This document shows positions 18,587-26,618 of a DNA stretch of 56,705 nucleotides, one piece after another; the stretch's first letter is position 1, and every line of letters begins with the position of its first letter. The position numbers and the translations under genes are program-made. The notes below the pieces were generated by a model. It was given only the letters and a program-made list of their open reading frames with translations. It was not told the DNA's origin and searched no databases. Source of the stretch: Myxococcales bacterium (GTDB lineage Bacteria > Myxococcota_A > Polyangia > Polyangiales > Houyiibacteriaceae); NCBI GenBank assembly GCA_024640845.1, contig JAHEEE010000019.1, positions 1 through 56,705 on the forward strand, written 5' to 3'.

Positions 18587-20554
18587 TCAGCGCGTCATAT
18601 CGCGGACACGGCAATCGCCACACATTTGTAGCCTTCGGAGCGCTTCCTCCGACTGGAACATCGGGTGCCCTTGGAGCTTGCGCGCGATGTTGTCGAGCAT
18701 CGAGCGCGTGGCCAGGGATTTCCCGCAGATGATGCAGGAGAGCGGCTCATCTTCGTGAAGAACCCGGCGGGCACCGCGCCGTTCTGCATCGGTCAGAAAT
18801 CGGGCATTTCGAGTGATCGCGTCCTCTGGGCAGGCGTCCTCGCAAAGACCGCACTGCACGCAGTTCCATTCCTTGAAGCTAAGGCTGGGGAGCTCGCCGC
18901 CGGCGTTTAGGGCTGAGGTCGGGCAAACACCAACGCAACTCATGCACAGCGTGCACTTCTCGGGATCCACTCGAACCTCGCCGAAAGGCGCGTCCGCGGG
19001 CAGCGCGATCTCGTCCGGTTGCCGGGGAGCCCGTCTCACCAGGTGCATCAACGCGAGTTTCAGTGCGGTACGTTTGTCGCTGAGCGCATCGAAGCTGGCC
19101 GGCGCCTCGACCCATTCGTCCGGGAAGCGATCTTCCGCGCTCCAGCTCGAGTCCTCACCCCCGCCCGGGTACACGATCTGGATCATGCGTCGGTCGTAGC
19201 CCAATCCTTCGAGCAAGGCGTGGGCGATGGTGGCTTGGTGGAGCAACTCCGCGTTGATGCGCTCGGGTGTGCCTGGCCCGACGGTCACCAAGACGGCCCG
19301 AGCACCGTAAGCGAGGCAGCTCAGCCATGTATCCATACCGACAGACCCGCTTTCCTCCACCGGCACTTGCAGTAATTGCCCGGCGCGTTTGAGCGTGGCC
19401 TCAATCGCGTTCGCGCTGCGCTCGTCGTGAAAAACGACGCATGCCCCACTGCCACCGGCCTCACCATAAGCCGCTAGCAAGCGCTTGATGTGGGTTTGCA
19501 GGTCGCCTGACTGCGGCATCGCATACGTAATCGCCCCAGTTGGGCAGGTGGTCGCGCAAATGCCTCCGCCCTGGCACAGGTTTGGATTCACTTGAACGCA
19601 GTCGCCGAGGGAAATAATCGCCTCGGTGGGACAGGTCTCAATGCAGCGACTGCAGCCTTGAAGGCCTTTCTGACCGTGCGCACAGATCGTGGTGTCGAGG
19701 TTGAAGAACTTCGGCTTTTCAAACGTACCGCGTAGCTCGGCAAGCTCCGCAAGGGCGGCGGTCAGCGCCTCCTCGCTGCGACCGGGGTGGAAGTACCCGA
19801 GTGGCGGCATCTCCGCTTGAATGCACGCGGTATTCTCCAAATCCAGCACCAGGTCGATTTGAGCGTCGGCTACGGGCAGTAGCGCCGACAGCGGCACGGT
19901 CTCCTCTTGGCTGCGAATGCCGACCTCGAACTCACCGAGCCAGCCTTTGATGTCCGGTTGACCGCTCGTGATGACCGCGTGGCCCTGGATCTTGTCGACT
20001 CGGGGCGCCTCCGGGCCGGGCGTGAAAACCGTGCAGACGAATTCAGGGATCAGCTGGGCGGCGGTCTGCAATGCCACATCTCGTTCGCCGATGATCAGTA
20101 GTTTGCCGGTCGAGCTGAACTCGATTACCGAGGTGGGCGTGACTTGCACATCTTTCACCGCATCGAAGGCGGCGGCGCGGGCCTTGTGGTTGGGGGTGGA
20201 CCCAGCGGCAGGAGCCGGGGTCGATGCGGGCGCCGTGCCGGCTCGAGCTGCCGCGGCCTCGAGGCGGTGCCGCATCTCCGCGGTGACGATGTCACCCAGA
20301 GGGGCATGCTGGGTATAGTCTTCGGCGTAATCGTCCAGCCCGTCCGTGACGTTGAACTTGGGACTGGAAAAGAGCTTGCGTAGGGCGGCACGCCTGAGTT
20401 CAGGGCTCACGGCCTTCGATAAAAAGTCGCTGTAGTCGGAGTCTGGACCGAGGCTCTCCAGCGGAGGCATCTCCTCATCGGTCTTCTGCTCTTGAGGCTC
20501 GGCCGCCTCTTTCTCCTCGGTCGGTTCCTGCTCGTGCCCTTCCTCCGAGCTCAT
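18587..20554 (-). CDS. DUF3306 domain fused to multi-cluster ferredoxin protein
   Basis: The 655-residue protein joins two parts that are normally separate genes in formate dehydrogenase clusters. Residues about 25-95 match DUF3306 (PPLESLGPDSDYSDFL and RKLFSSPKFNVTDGLDDYAE). A linker rich in Ala and Pro follows. The rest is a soluble iron-sulfur protein with ferredoxin-like motifs CSRCIETCPTEAI, CATTCPTGAI, CTLCMSCVGVCP and CVQCGLCEDACPEDAI. A last CxxC pair set (CIICGKS and MCGDCRV) resembles a zinc ribbon or rubredoxin site. Up to four [4Fe-4S] clusters are possible, so it could move electrons to or from formate dehydrogenase or its maturation. The ATG overlaps the DUF3305 stop (ATGA). Function is unknown; the context in the fdh operon is strong. 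Confidence 0.88.
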   Translation of the reverse strand: MSSEEGHEQEPTEEKEAAEPQEQKTDEEMPPLESLGPDSDYSDFLSKAVSPELRRAALRKLFSSPKFNVTDGLDDYAEDYTQHAPLGDIVTAEMRHRLEAAAARAGTAPASTPAPAAGSTPNHKARAAAFDAVKDVQVTPTSVIEFSSTGKLLIIGERDVALQTAAQLIPEFVCTVFTPGPEAPRVDKIQGHAVITSGQPDIKGWLGEFEVGIRSQEETVPLSALLPVADAQIDLVLDLENTACIQAEMPPLGYFHPGRSEEALTAALAELAELRGTFEKPKFFNLDTTICAHGQKGLQGCSRCIETCPTEAIISLGDCVQVNPNLCQGGGICATTCPTGAITYAMPQSGDLQTHIKRLLAAYGEAGGSGACVVFHDERSANAIEATLKRAGQLLQVPVEESGSVGMDTWLSCLAYGARAVLVTVGPGTPERINAELLHQATIAHALLEGLGYDRRMIQIVYPGGGEDSSWSAEDRFPDEWVEAPASFDALSDKRTALKLALMHLVRRAPRQPDEIALPADAPFGEVRVDPEKCTLCMSCVGVCPTSALNAGGELPSLSFKEWNCVQCGLCEDACPEDAITRNARFLTDAERRGARRVLHEDEPLSCIICGKSLATRSMLDNIARKLQGHPMFQSEEALRRLQMCGDCRVRDMTR

Positions 20555-21027
20555 GACCGTTCGCTTTCCGTCCAGTTCCGACGCTTACGCTTCTTGCGTT
20601 CACGCGGCACGTAGTTCTCTACGACGAACTCTTCGAGCCGTCGATAGATATCGGGCGGAATGGGTGCGCGAAAGACCTTGTCGTCACCCTCGGTGGAGGC
20701 GGCGGCCTCCAAGCCATCCGCAGTGACGATCAAGGGTTGCATGCCGCCGTCCTCGGTCTCTGTGCAGATCACAAACAGCGAGGGCAGCTCGCCCGTGAGG
20801 TTGTGCCAATAACTTTCGCAGCTGTCCAAGTAGAGGTTGAGGCGATATCCGCCCCACAGGTATTGATCGTCCTCGTCTCTGATCAGCACCGGTTCGGAAA
20901 CCTCGCCGCCGCTGTGTTCGCCTCCAACGACGCCGACGACATTCCATTGCGGCACGGCCCAGCCCTTGCCCTGGACGAGCTTCTTCTCCAGCACGACGGC
21001 GACGGGAATGTGGAGCGACTTGCCCAT
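20551..21027 (-). CDS. DUF3305-family protein of the formate dehydrogenase cluster
   Basis: The 158-residue cytosolic protein opens with IPVAVVLEKKLVQGKGWAVP and carries the family pattern of a Trp-Gly-rich middle (YLWGGYRLNLYLDSCESYWH) and PSLFVICTE. It ends in a basic tail (PRERKKRKRR). This matches DUF3305, a family found almost only beside DUF3306 and 4Fe-4S genes upstream of formate dehydrogenase operons. No catalytic motif is visible. Its stop overlaps the start of the DUF3306-ferredoxin gene by four bases, so the two are translated in step and may form one complex. Recognition rests on recalled family features and gene order. Confidence 0.8.
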   Translation of the reverse strand: MGKSLHIPVAVVLEKKLVQGKGWAVPQWNVVGVVGGEHSGGEVSEPVLIRDEDDQYLWGGYRLNLYLDSCESYWHNLTGELPSLFVICTETEDGGMQPLIVTADGLEAAASTEGDDKVFRAPIPPDIYRRLEEFVVENYVPRERKKRKRRNWTESERS

Positions 21028-21050
21028 GCCTGTTGATTCGAACCGACGGG

Positions 21051-21272
21051 CTAGGCCAGTGCGAGGTCACCTTCGATAACTACGGTCTTGCCAAGTTCAG
21101 GCAGTTCCAAGGTTACCCGGGCATGCACCGTGCCGTCGACGCCCAGCTGTCCGCGTTCTACGGCGCCATAAATGGCGCGCTCCATTTCTCGCTGCGAGGT
21201 GATACCGACCTTCTTCAGAAATTTTCGGATCTCCAGGTTCAGCGCGTCGTCATCGGGTTTGCCATCGCTCAT
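21051..21272 (-). CDS. Small DUF6494-like protein
   Basis: The 73-residue protein begins with an acidic stretch, then has LNLEIRKFLKKVGITSQREM, which is typical of the DUF6494 family, and ends with a beta-rich acidic half (HARVTLELPELGKTVVIEG). The upstream part of the open frame is discarded, because the ATG at 21272 has a GAGGA Shine-Dalgarno 6 bases before it. It is the first gene of the minus-strand formate dehydrogenase operon and lies 23 bases before the DUF3305 gene. Function is unknown. A regulatory or cofactor-related role is a guess from position only. Confidence 0.7.
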   Translation of the reverse strand: MSDGKPDDDALNLEIRKFLKKVGITSQREMERAIYGAVERGQLGVDGTVHARVTLELPELGKTVVIEGDLALA

Positions 21273-21284
21273 GAGGCTTCCTCG

Positions 21285-21313
21285 TTGTTGGGGACTGCCT
21301 GCGACAGTATACC
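21285..21313 (+). promoter_or_regulatory. Candidate sigma70-type promoter for tupBCA-mob operon
   Basis: A TTGTTG at 21285-21290 and a TATACC at 21308-21313 are separated by 17 bases, the standard spacing. The predicted start of transcription would be near 21320, leaving a leader of about 40 bases before the tupB ATG. The -10 matches four of six consensus bases, the -35 three of six. It overlaps the opposite promoter of the formate dehydrogenase operon. Confidence 0.3.
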
Positions 21314-21334
21314 CGCTCCTAACCTTTCGCAAAC
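21306..21334 (-). promoter_or_regulatory. Candidate promoter for the minus-strand fdh operon
   Basis: Read on the minus strand, TATACT at 21311-21306 is a five-of-six -10 element, with a weak GTTTGC at 21334-21329 after a 17-base spacer. The leader to the ATG at 21272 would be about 27 bases. The central GTATAC is a palindrome shared with the plus-strand -10, so both operons could start from one melted region and share control. Confidence 0.35.
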
Positions 21335-21361
21335 CGCTGAAACGCAGTATCCAGATCCCCT

Positions 21362-22066
21362 ATGGACGAGTTTTCCAATGCCTCTCGCACCGCGCTACAC
21401 CTGCTGGCCGAAATGCACCCGGACCTGATCGAAATCGTGCTGTTGTCCTTGCGGGTCAGTCTGTCAGCCGTGGTTCTAGCCGCCCTGCTCGCCCTGCCAT
21501 TGGGTGCATTCGTCGCGCTGAAACCATTCCCAGGCAGGCGCGGTATCGTAATACTCATGAATGCGCTGATGAGCCTGCCACCGGTCGTGGTCGGGTTGGT
21601 AATCTACCTTCTGCTGTCTCGCACTGGCCCTTTTGGCGTCACGGGGTTGTTGTTCACCCCCGCAGCAATGATTATTGCCCAGTGCGTGTTGGTGTTCCCC
21701 ATCATCGCGGCGCTGACCCGGCAAACCGTGTTCGATCTGCATGAAGAGTACGATGAGTACTTGCGGTCCCTGGGCGCTGGCACTTGGCAGAAGATCACCA
21801 CACTGTTGTGGGACGGCCGGGCACGCTTGCTGACCGGGATACTCGCCGGATTCGGTCGCGCAATCGCGGAGGTTGGCGCCGTAATCATCGTGGGCGGAAA
21901 CATCGTGCACAGTACCCGCGTGATGACGACAACCATTGCCCTCGAAACCAGCAAGGGCGATCTGGGGATGGCGCTGGGGCTCGGCATCATCCTCGTGCTC
22001 ATTGCGGTTGTCGTGAACACCGCCGTCGTCACAATCGGGGGCAGCGCGAGTCGGCGCACGCTCTGA
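21362..22066 (+). CDS. tupB: Tungstate ABC transporter permease
   Basis: TupB is the membrane channel of an oxyanion importer. The 234-residue protein has five hydrophobic helices and the permease loop that docks to the ATPase (EEYDEYLRSLGAGTWQKITT, the EAA-like motif). The following segment GFGRAIAEVGAVIIVGGNI is the signature of TupB-type permeases and distinguishes it from ModB. The ATG at 21362 is the first start of the frame. It heads the plus-strand operon, divergent from the formate dehydrogenase genes, and ends 6 bases before tupC. Tungstate as substrate follows from similarity to Tup rather than Mod systems; molybdate cannot be excluded. Confidence 0.9.
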   Translation: MDEFSNASRTALHLLAEMHPDLIEIVLLSLRVSLSAVVLAALLALPLGAFVALKPFPGRRGIVILMNALMSLPPVVVGLVIYLLLSRTGPFGVTGLLFTPAAMIIAQCVLVFPIIAALTRQTVFDLHEEYDEYLRSLGAGTWQKITTLLWDGRARLLTGILAGFGRAIAEVGAVIIVGGNIVHSTRVMTTTIALETSKGDLGMALGLGIILVLIAVVVNTAVVTIGGSASRRTL

Positions 22067-22072
22067 GTCCGT

Positions 22073-22798
22073 ATGCGGTTGCAGCACGATATGTTGCCGC
22101 TCGTGGTAAGCCACGTGAGCTATCGTGTGGATGGCAAAGCGATCATCGAAGAAGTGTCGTTCGCGATCAACGATCCGGGTCTCACCGTCCTGCTCGGACC
22201 CAATGGGGCCGGCAAGAGCAGTCTGTTGAAGTTGTGCCATGGATTGTTGCCCCCGAGCTCCGGCTCGATCCGCTGGGGCGATGCGGATGCACGGACGGCC
22301 CGACAGAAGCAAGCAATGGTGTTTCAGCGGCCGGTCCTGTTGCGCCGGTCGGCTGCCGAAAACATCGACCACGCGCTCAAGCTCCGGGGAGCATCAGCGG
22401 CCGAACGTGCCGGGGTGATCGAGGAGTCGCTCGCGTGGGCTGGACTGGGCGACGTAGCCAACATGCCAGCGCGCAAGCTTTCGGGCGGGGAACAACAGAG
22501 CCTGACCATCGCGCGTGCCTGGGCGCTGAATCCCGAAGTGCTGCTCCTAGACGAACCCACAGCAAACCTTGATCCGAGTGCCACACGGCGCGTCGAGAAC
22601 TTGATCCGTTCGTTTGCGGCAACCGGTAGAAAGATCATCATGGCGACGCACAATATTGCCCAGGCTCGACGCCTTGCCGACGAGGTGCTGTTCATGAATC
22701 ATGGCCGTCTGTTGGAGCATGCGCCGGCCGAGCGCTTTATGGGCGGACCATCGAATCCGCTGGCGGCGCGTTTCATCGCAGGGGAGCTGGTCGAGTAA
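22073..22798 (+). CDS. tupC: Tungstate ABC transporter ATP-binding protein
   Basis: This 241-residue ATPase powers the importer. It has a Walker A (GPNGAGKSS), Q-loop (MVFQRPVLLRRSA), ABC signature (LSGGEQQS), Walker B (VLLLDEPTANLDP) and the switch His (MATHN). No C-terminal oxyanion-sensing TOBE domain follows, unlike ModC, which fits TupC. The gene begins 6 bases after tupB and ends 2 bases before tupA, so all three are clearly one transcript. The order permease-ATPase-binding protein differs from the common tupABC order, in which the binding-protein gene comes first. Confidence 0.9.
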   Translation: MRLQHDMLPLVVSHVSYRVDGKAIIEEVSFAINDPGLTVLLGPNGAGKSSLLKLCHGLLPPSSGSIRWGDADARTARQKQAMVFQRPVLLRRSAAENIDHALKLRGASAAERAGVIEESLAWAGLGDVANMPARKLSGGEQQSLTIARAWALNPEVLLLDEPTANLDPSATRRVENLIRSFAATGRKIIMATHNIAQARRLADEVLFMNHGRLLEHAPAERFMGGPSNPLAARFIAGELVE

Positions 22799-22800
22799 GA

Positions 22801-23655
22801 ATGCAGGAGACTCACAGGAAGATACTCTCCGCCGCGGCGGTGCTCGTCGTTCTGGCCGCGGTCGCGTCTTTGGTGTTTCTCTCTTCGCCGAAGGGGCCGT
22901 CCATCACCGTCGCATCGACGACCTCGACCGAGAACTCGGGACTCTTCGGATATCTGTTGCCGATCTTCATGACTGAAACTGGCATCAACGTCCGCGTCGT
23001 GGCCGTGGGCACAGGGCAGGCGATACGTATGGCGATGAAGGGCGACGCGGACGTGTTGTTGGTCCATCATCGGGCTTCTGAGGAAAAATTCGTCAACGAA
23101 GGCTACGGCGTCGAGCGTACCGCGCTCATGCACAACGATTTCGTAATCGTCGGTCCGGCATCCGATCCCGCGGGCATCAAGGGCACCGAGGACCCCGCGG
23201 ACGCGCTACGTCGAATTCGCTCCAGTCGTGCGACCTTCGTTTCCCGAGGTGATGACAGCGGAACCCACAAACGAGAGCTTGGCTTGTGGAAGGCGCTCGG
23301 CTCCCTGCCTAGAAACGACGATGCCGACTGGTATCGCGAGTCCGGTGCCGGGCAGGGTGCGACGCTCAACATCGCCAGTGAAGTGGACGGGTATTGCCTG
23401 TCGGATCGGGCCACTTGGGTCAAGTTCGCCAACAAGCGCAACCTCGAAATCCTGGTCCAGGGTGATCCGCAGCTGTTGAATCCGTATTCGTTGATTCTCG
23501 TGAGCAAACAGAAGCATCCTCATGTAAGAACGGCGGAGGGGCAGCAGTTCATCGACTGGTTGACGTCGGAGCACGGCCAGGAACTGATTGCTGCTTACCG
23601 CGTGGACGGCCAGCAGCTGTTCTTTCCTGATGCGCTGGAAGCGGCAAAGGAATAG
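22801..23655 (+). CDS. tupA: Tungstate-binding periplasmic protein
   Basis: TupA captures the oxyanion in the periplasm and hands it to TupB. The 284-residue protein has an N-terminal hydrophobic segment (AAAVLVVLAAVASLVFLSS) acting as signal or anchor. The ligand motif TTSTENSGLFGYLLP and the hinge motif TFVSRGDDSGTHKREL are both characteristic of TupA. Ligand contacts are expected at the Thr/Ser of the first and the Ser-Gly-Thr of the second. There is no obvious lipobox Cys, so it may stay attached by an uncleaved helix. It lies between tupC and mobA with gaps of 2 and 6 bases. Confidence 0.92.
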   Translation: MQETHRKILSAAAVLVVLAAVASLVFLSSPKGPSITVASTTSTENSGLFGYLLPIFMTETGINVRVVAVGTGQAIRMAMKGDADVLLVHHRASEEKFVNEGYGVERTALMHNDFVIVGPASDPAGIKGTEDPADALRRIRSSRATFVSRGDDSGTHKRELGLWKALGSLPRNDDADWYRESGAGQGATLNIASEVDGYCLSDRATWVKFANKRNLEILVQGDPQLLNPYSLILVSKQKHPHVRTAEGQQFIDWLTSEHGQELIAAYRVDGQQLFFPDALEAAKE

Positions 23656-23661
23656 GCAGCG

Positions 23662-24273
23662 ATGAGCCGGCGGCGCATTACCGGACTCGTGTTGGCAGGC
23701 GGTCGCGCGACGCGTTGGGACGGCCGCGACAAGGGACTGATCGAAGTGTACGGCCGGCCCATGATCGGCCACGTGCTCGAGGCTCTGGAATCGCAGGTCG
23801 AGCAGGTCATCATCAACGCGAATCGCAATCTCGATCGATATCGAGCTTTTGGAGCGCCGGTGGTGACCGACGAGAGCAGCGACTACCGTGGGCCGCTAGC
23901 CGGGCTCGCCAGCGGCCTAGCCGCCGCGAAGACCGACTGGGTGGTCATCGTCCCCTGTGATGCACCGCTCATTTCGGAAGATTGCGTCGACCGATTGGCG
24001 TCAGCCCTCGAGGACGATCCGAGCGCCGATGTTGCCGTCGCTCATGACGGTAAGCGGATTCAGCCCGTGTTTGCGCTGGTTCGACGCAATCTTCGCGACG
24101 ATTTGCAGGCCTTCCTCAATTCAGGCGGACGCAAAATCGACCAATGGTACGGGAGGCAGCGAATGCGGCTTGTGGATTTCAGCGATAGGCTGGACACTTT
24201 CGTCAACATCAATGGGCCCGAGGACTTGAATCTGTTGGAAAGCCAGATGAAGCAACGGCATCATATCCGATGA
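23662..24273 (+). CDS. mobA: Molybdenum cofactor guanylyltransferase
   Basis: MobA adds GMP to the pterin to give the guanine dinucleotide cofactor that FdhA needs. The 203 residues begin with the nucleotidyltransferase motif LVLAGGRATRWDGRDKGL, which binds GTP. The metal-binding Asp lies in the PCDAPLI motif near residue 94, and RIQPVFALV follows as the second substrate loop. Length is usual for MobA. The final ATGA overlaps the moeA start, so the two enzymes of late cofactor assembly are made together. Its presence beside FdhA supports a bis-MGD enzyme. Confidence 0.93.
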   Translation: MSRRRITGLVLAGGRATRWDGRDKGLIEVYGRPMIGHVLEALESQVEQVIINANRNLDRYRAFGAPVVTDESSDYRGPLAGLASGLAAAKTDWVVIVPCDAPLISEDCVDRLASALEDDPSADVAVAHDGKRIQPVFALVRRNLRDDLQAFLNSGGRKIDQWYGRQRMRLVDFSDRLDTFVNINGPEDLNLLESQMKQRHHIR

Positions 24274-25523
24274 GGGCGGATCAGAAAGCCGGCTGTGGCC
24301 ATGACGAGCCAGCACTGCCCTTGAGCAAGGCGCGGGATCGAGTGTGTGAGGCGGCGGTGTCCGTCTCCGAGACCGAATCGCTTCCGATTAGGCAGGCGCT
24401 GGGGCGGGTGCTGGCCGAAGATGTGCGCTCGGCGATCGACGTGCCGGGGCACGCGAACTCGGCCATGGATGGTTACGCGTTGCGGGCCGGGGACTTGCCT
24501 AACGAGGCTCCGCGTGCCCTCACATTAATTGGCGCCGCATTCGCTGGTCGGCCGTTTTTGGGTCGCGTCAACCAAGGACAATGCGTCCGCATCATGACAG
24601 GTGCGCCCGTGCCAGACGGCGCCGACACCGTGGTCATGCAGGAACGCGTAAGCGTGGATGCCGAGCGGGTGCAGGTCAATGCCTTGCCCGCCGCCGGCGC
24701 CAATGTGCGCCAAGCCGGCGAAGACATCAAAGCCGGTCAGGTCGCTTTAGAAGATGGGGTGCAGTTGAGGCCCGCCCACATCGGGCTGCTGGCATCGATC
24801 GGCGTTGCCGAGGTGACGGTGCTGCGCCGACCGCGGGTCGCGTTCTTTTCCACTGGCGACGAGCTCTGTGAGGTCGGCAGGCCTACGAGACCGGGCCAGA
24901 TCTACGATAGCAATCGCTACACCCTCTTCGGCATGTTGCAACGGCTGGATGTCGAGGCCATCGATCTCGGTGTGATCCGCGACCGCCCCGAAGAGCTCGA
25001 AGCGGGTCTTGCGCGTGCGGCTGAAGGAGCAGATCTCATCATCACTTCAGGCGGGGTCTCGGTGGGAGAGGCGGACTACCTCTTGGAGGTCGCCGAGCGT
25101 TTGGGCAAGGTGGACTTCTGGTCGGTTGCGATCAAGCCTGGCAGACCAACCGTATTCGGCAAACTAGGCGATGCGCTCTATCTCGGTTTACCGGGCAATC
25201 CGGTTTCTGTGATGGTCACATTCTACCAATTAGCCAAGCCGGCCATCGAGAAGCTCAGCGGGTTGCAGCCGCGGGAACCGCTCCTGATTCGCGCGTTGTG
25301 CATGGCAACCATCAAGAACAAAGCCGGCCGAAGGGAATTCTTGCGTGGCGTCCTGTCCCGTGATGAAACGGGTCGGTACATCGTGTCGAAGACGGGACAC
25401 CAGGGTTCCGGCATCCTTAGCTCGATGACGCAGGCGAACTGTTTCATCGTCGTTCCCGAGGATTCAGAGCTCATCGAAGCCGGTTCGCAAGTCGACGTGC
25501 AGCCCTTCGAGGCGCTGGTCTAG
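24270..25523 (+). CDS. moeA: Molybdopterin molybdenumtransferase
   Basis: MoeA inserts molybdate, or tungstate, into adenylylated molybdopterin. The 417-residue protein shows the MoeA order: the N-terminal domain with HANSAMDGYALRAGDL, the loop RIMTGAPVPDGADTVVMQE, and the MoaB-like central domain with FFSTGDEL and ITSGGVSVGEADYL. A KPGRPTVFG strand, LPGNPVSVMV and a C-terminal beta domain follow. All the motifs that touch the pterin look intact. It overlaps mobA by four bases at its start. It is followed after 12 bases by the propeller gene, suggesting that the accessory proteins downstream are expressed together with cofactor synthesis. Confidence 0.95.
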   Translation: MRADQKAGCGHDEPALPLSKARDRVCEAAVSVSETESLPIRQALGRVLAEDVRSAIDVPGHANSAMDGYALRAGDLPNEAPRALTLIGAAFAGRPFLGRVNQGQCVRIMTGAPVPDGADTVVMQERVSVDAERVQVNALPAAGANVRQAGEDIKAGQVALEDGVQLRPAHIGLLASIGVAEVTVLRRPRVAFFSTGDELCEVGRPTRPGQIYDSNRYTLFGMLQRLDVEAIDLGVIRDRPEELEAGLARAAEGADLIITSGGVSVGEADYLLEVAERLGKVDFWSVAIKPGRPTVFGKLGDALYLGLPGNPVSVMVTFYQLAKPAIEKLSGLQPREPLLIRALCMATIKNKAGRREFLRGVLSRDETGRYIVSKTGHQGSGILSSMTQANCFIVVPEDSELIEAGSQVDVQPFEALV

Positions 25524-25535
25524 AAGAACTACGCA

Positions 25536-26618
25536 ATGGCGGAGCAGAATGACGTTACCCTTCTCGTCGGCACGCGAAGGGGGCTGTTTCGCGTTCGAAG
25601 TGACGCATCGCACACGCGATGGGAGATTGAAAAGCCGCAAATCGAAGGCTACGAGATCGCGCACGTCTGCGCACATCCGACGGAGCCCGGGCGCTTCCTT
25701 GCCGCAGCGAATCACAACATTTGGGGCGCACATGTTTACGTGAGCGACGATCGGGGTTCGAATTGGGAGCCTCTCGGTTCGGCACCCCATCATGCGCAAG
25801 GCCGCCACAAGCAGAGCCTGAAAGCGATCTGGTACCTCGCGATGACGCCGGACGGCCGGCGACTCTACGCCGGTATCGATCCCGCGGGGCTGTTCGTTTC
25901 GGACGACCTCGGCGAAACCTGGCGACCGGTCGAGGCGCTCAATGAACATCCCACGAATCGTTTCTGGGAGCCCTCCAAGGGCATCTTTGCGGTACATTCC
26001 GTGTGCATCGATCCGTGCGATCCGAAGCGGATTTTCGCTGCCGTTTCTGCAGGCGGCGTTTATCGCAGCTCGGATGGCGGCCAGAGCTGGGATACGGCCA
26101 ACGAGGGCATTCGCGCGGAGAACATTCCACGAAAGAACCCCGAAGCGGGCCATAACGTGCACCGGCTGATTATGCATCCGTGTGGTCGACTCTACCGGCA
26201 GTGTTACAACGGGGTGTACCGAAGCGACGACGGTGCGCGATCATGGTTTGAAATTACCGGCGATGTGCCGAGCGATTATGGCTTCGCAATCGCGACCAGC
26301 GCTGCCGATGCGGATACTCTCTTTCGGATCCCGATGTCGAATGCACACATGCGGGCAACGGTAGATGGCCGTTTGCGCGTCTACCGAAGCAGCGACGGGG
26401 GAGCTACCTGGGGCGATGCCAGCAACGGTCTGCCACAGCAGCACGCTTATGTGGGTGTGCTCCGGGAGGCGATGGACACCGCAGTCGGTGAACCTTGTAG
26501 GGTCTATTTTGGAACCAACGGTGGACACCTGTTTGCCAGTGGCGATGCAGGTGTTAACTGGAAAATGCTGGCCGCATTCTTGCCCCCCATATCGAGCGTG
26601 CTGGCCTGGGCGATATGA
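25536..26618 (+). CDS. Asp-box (BNR) beta-propeller protein of the cofactor operon
   Basis: The 360-residue protein has six Asp-box repeats, SxDxGxxW type: residues 70-77 (SDDRGSNW), 122-129 (SDDLGETW), 178-185 (SSDGGQSW), 230-237 (SDDGARSW), 285-292 (SSDGGATW) and 335-342 (SGDAGVNW). It should fold as a six- or seven-bladed propeller. No signal peptide is visible, so it is probably cytosolic. Sialidase catalytic residues (Arg triad, Tyr/Glu) are not obvious, and a glycosidase role is unlikely. Its place between moeA and the YqeC-like gene, with an ATGA overlap into the latter, points to a role in Mo/W cofactor handling. That role is an inference and no function is known. Confidence 0.8.
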   Translation: MAEQNDVTLLVGTRRGLFRVRSDASHTRWEIEKPQIEGYEIAHVCAHPTEPGRFLAAANHNIWGAHVYVSDDRGSNWEPLGSAPHHAQGRHKQSLKAIWYLAMTPDGRRLYAGIDPAGLFVSDDLGETWRPVEALNEHPTNRFWEPSKGIFAVHSVCIDPCDPKRIFAAVSAGGVYRSSDGGQSWDTANEGIRAENIPRKNPEAGHNVHRLIMHPCGRLYRQCYNGVYRSDDGARSWFEITGDVPSDYGFAIATSAADADTLFRIPMSNAHMRATVDGRLRVYRSSDGGATWGDASNGLPQQHAYVGVLREAMDTAVGEPCRVYFGTNGGHLFASGDAGVNWKMLAAFLPPISSVLAWAI

